Source: JBIIJL01 sp044233795 (GTDB lineage: Bacteria; Pseudomonadota; Gammaproteobacteria; Legionellales; Legionellaceae). Taken from it: a stretch of 15,210 bases of DNA. The stretch lies in assembly GCA_044233795.1 (NCBI GenBank), contig JBIIJL010000052.1, positions 1 to 15,210 on the forward strand. The letters are read 5' to 3'. A program made the position numbers and the translations under genes. Of the stretch, positions 14,317-15,210 are shown in pieces (positions within the stretch are counted from its first letter, which is position 1; each line of letters starts with the position of its first letter). The notes under the pieces are model-generated. The model saw only the letters and a list, made by a program, of their open reading frames with translations. It did no database searches and was not told the origin of the DNA.

Positions 14317-15210
14317 ATGCCAAATTTAAGTCATCTTATTGAAACATTGAGAGTGCAGTCTTCAACATCAGATCTAAAACCAGAATTTAGCCCTGCTGAA
14401 GTAAAGCTTATGAGTGATGCTGCACAAATATGGCGTCCTAAATTTAAAACCATTATATTTTCTGGGCGTGATGCAGTCATGCTTGCCTTTTTTAGAAGTC
14501 CAGAATTTAAAATGCTTTGCGAGTCTCCAGGATTAATAAAAAAAATCATAGCGGCGGAAAACCATTTGAGTCAATTAGATAGCGCTGTTTATCCTAGAAT
14601 GAAGAGTGATTCCATAAGTATGACTTTTGGCTCCATTCTAAAACATGGCTTACCCATGGTTGCCAGTACAGATTATTTACGCATGGGCACAGAAAATACC
14701 GACCATGGTATACCGATTGATAGGCCAGATGCTGATTGGTTCCGATTATCGGTAGCCGAAAATAGGACGCGACGGTACAACAATAATACATTGCCCGCCC
14801 TCCAAGCAATAGCAACAGAATTTGGGATTGGTGCTCAATTTAACCAAGATACGGTTGAACCTGAATGGAAAAGAAATTTTAGCGCACGTTGGAGTTCAAT
14901 AAGTCAGTTTTTGCTATTATTAGATGATTCAACAAGAGGTGCAGTGGTTGACGTGCCAGACTACGCAAATACTTCAATGATTGATCAAGCCCATTGGTGG
15001 ATGAGAAACACACTTGGTGGCCAAGACAGTATTGATCAGGTAAGTGTTGGGGATTTTTTTCGAGAGCAAAAACCTTCTGAGAGAGGTGCGCAGAAGACCT
15101 ATTCAAAATTTTGCACAATACCTGATAAATATCCACAATTGGATGTGTTCACTGATTTTATTCTGCAAGGCCAGTTCTTATTGGATGAATGGTTTGGACA
15201 TATGGTGAGT
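14317..15210 (+). CDS. Hypothetical protein, partial (3' end beyond window)
   Basis: Not recognised. From the ATG at 14317, with TTGGA about 6 bases upstream, 298 codons stay open to the last base, so the gene continues past the window. The start is MPNLSHLIETLRVQ. There is no signal peptide or obvious membrane helix. The protein is soluble, with many aromatic residues (DADWFRLSVAENRTRRY, QAHWWMRN, LDEWFG) and acidic patches (LLLLDDSTRGAVVDVPDY). No catalytic motif can be named with confidence. A good promoter stands directly upstream, and the gene is divergent from the DUF167 gene. In the inferred Legionella setting it could be a lineage-specific or effector-type protein, but that is only context. 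Confidence 0.8.
   Translation, partial: MPNLSHLIETLRVQSSTSDLKPEFSPAEVKLMSDAAQIWRPKFKTIIFSGRDAVMLAFFRSPEFKMLCESPGLIKKIIAAENHLSQLDSAVYPRMKSDSISMTFGSILKHGLPMVASTDYLRMGTENTDHGIPIDRPDADWFRLSVAENRTRRYNNNTLPALQAIATEFGIGAQFNQDTVEPEWKRNFSARWSSISQFLLLLDDSTRGAVVDVPDYANTSMIDQAHWWMRNTLGGQDSIDQVSVGDFFREQKPSERGAQKTYSKFCTIPDKYPQLDVFTDFILQGQFLLDEWFGHMVS

Noticed and set aside
14331..15136. Three minus-strand ORFs of 72-85 residues
   Set aside because: All are antisense to the long open plus-strand gene that has a promoter and ribosome site.

Overview
The window looks like chromosome of a Legionella-type gammaproteobacterium. The DNA is AT-rich. The left edge carries a type II secretion secretin gene directly followed by the secretion ATPase gene. 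In Legionella this lspD-lspE pair is known to be unlinked from the other lsp genes, and here too no other T2SS gene lies beside it. Genus-level placement is an inference from gene content, not from a marker gene.

Layout, left to right. Positions 1-3603 (minus): gspD/lspD, then gspE/lspE, which runs off the left edge. Positions 3693-4755 (minus): two small unrecognised genes, one encoding a two-helix membrane protein. Positions 4950-5426: a decayed insertion sequence with 62-base inverted ends and the C-terminal part of an IS5-type transposase; its right end abuts the stop codon of fabF. Positions 5426-9211 (minus): a probable transcription unit of a membrane-anchored J-domain protein, a 460-residue protein of unknown function, and a fabF-type ketoacyl synthase with no acpP next to it. 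Positions 9473-10027 (minus): the DNA repair glycosylase tag.

Positions 10028-10378 hold a large inverted repeat with two alternative inner pairings and no gene. Positions 10379-12430 (plus): an outer-membrane beta-barrel-like protein and an alpha/beta hydrolase. Positions 12463-12560 hold a short inverted-repeat element whose right end resembles the ends of the decayed IS. Positions 12570-14047 (minus): a 2-oxoglutarate/Fe(II) oxygenase, a doubtful 80-residue ORF and a DUF167 (YggU) protein. From 14317 (plus) an unrecognised gene with a clear sigma-70-type promoter leaves the right edge.

The genes do not form one pathway. The T2SS pair, fabF, tag and yggU are core functions. The J-domain protein, the 460-residue protein, the 185-residue protein and the right-edge protein are the accessory or lineage-specific part, and the IS debris shows past rearrangement. 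I found no tRNA, rRNA or CRISPR array. The items most worth a second look are the J-domain protein with its duplicated membrane motif and 9-base C tract, the two related inverted-repeat elements, and the switchable hairpin at 10124-10189.
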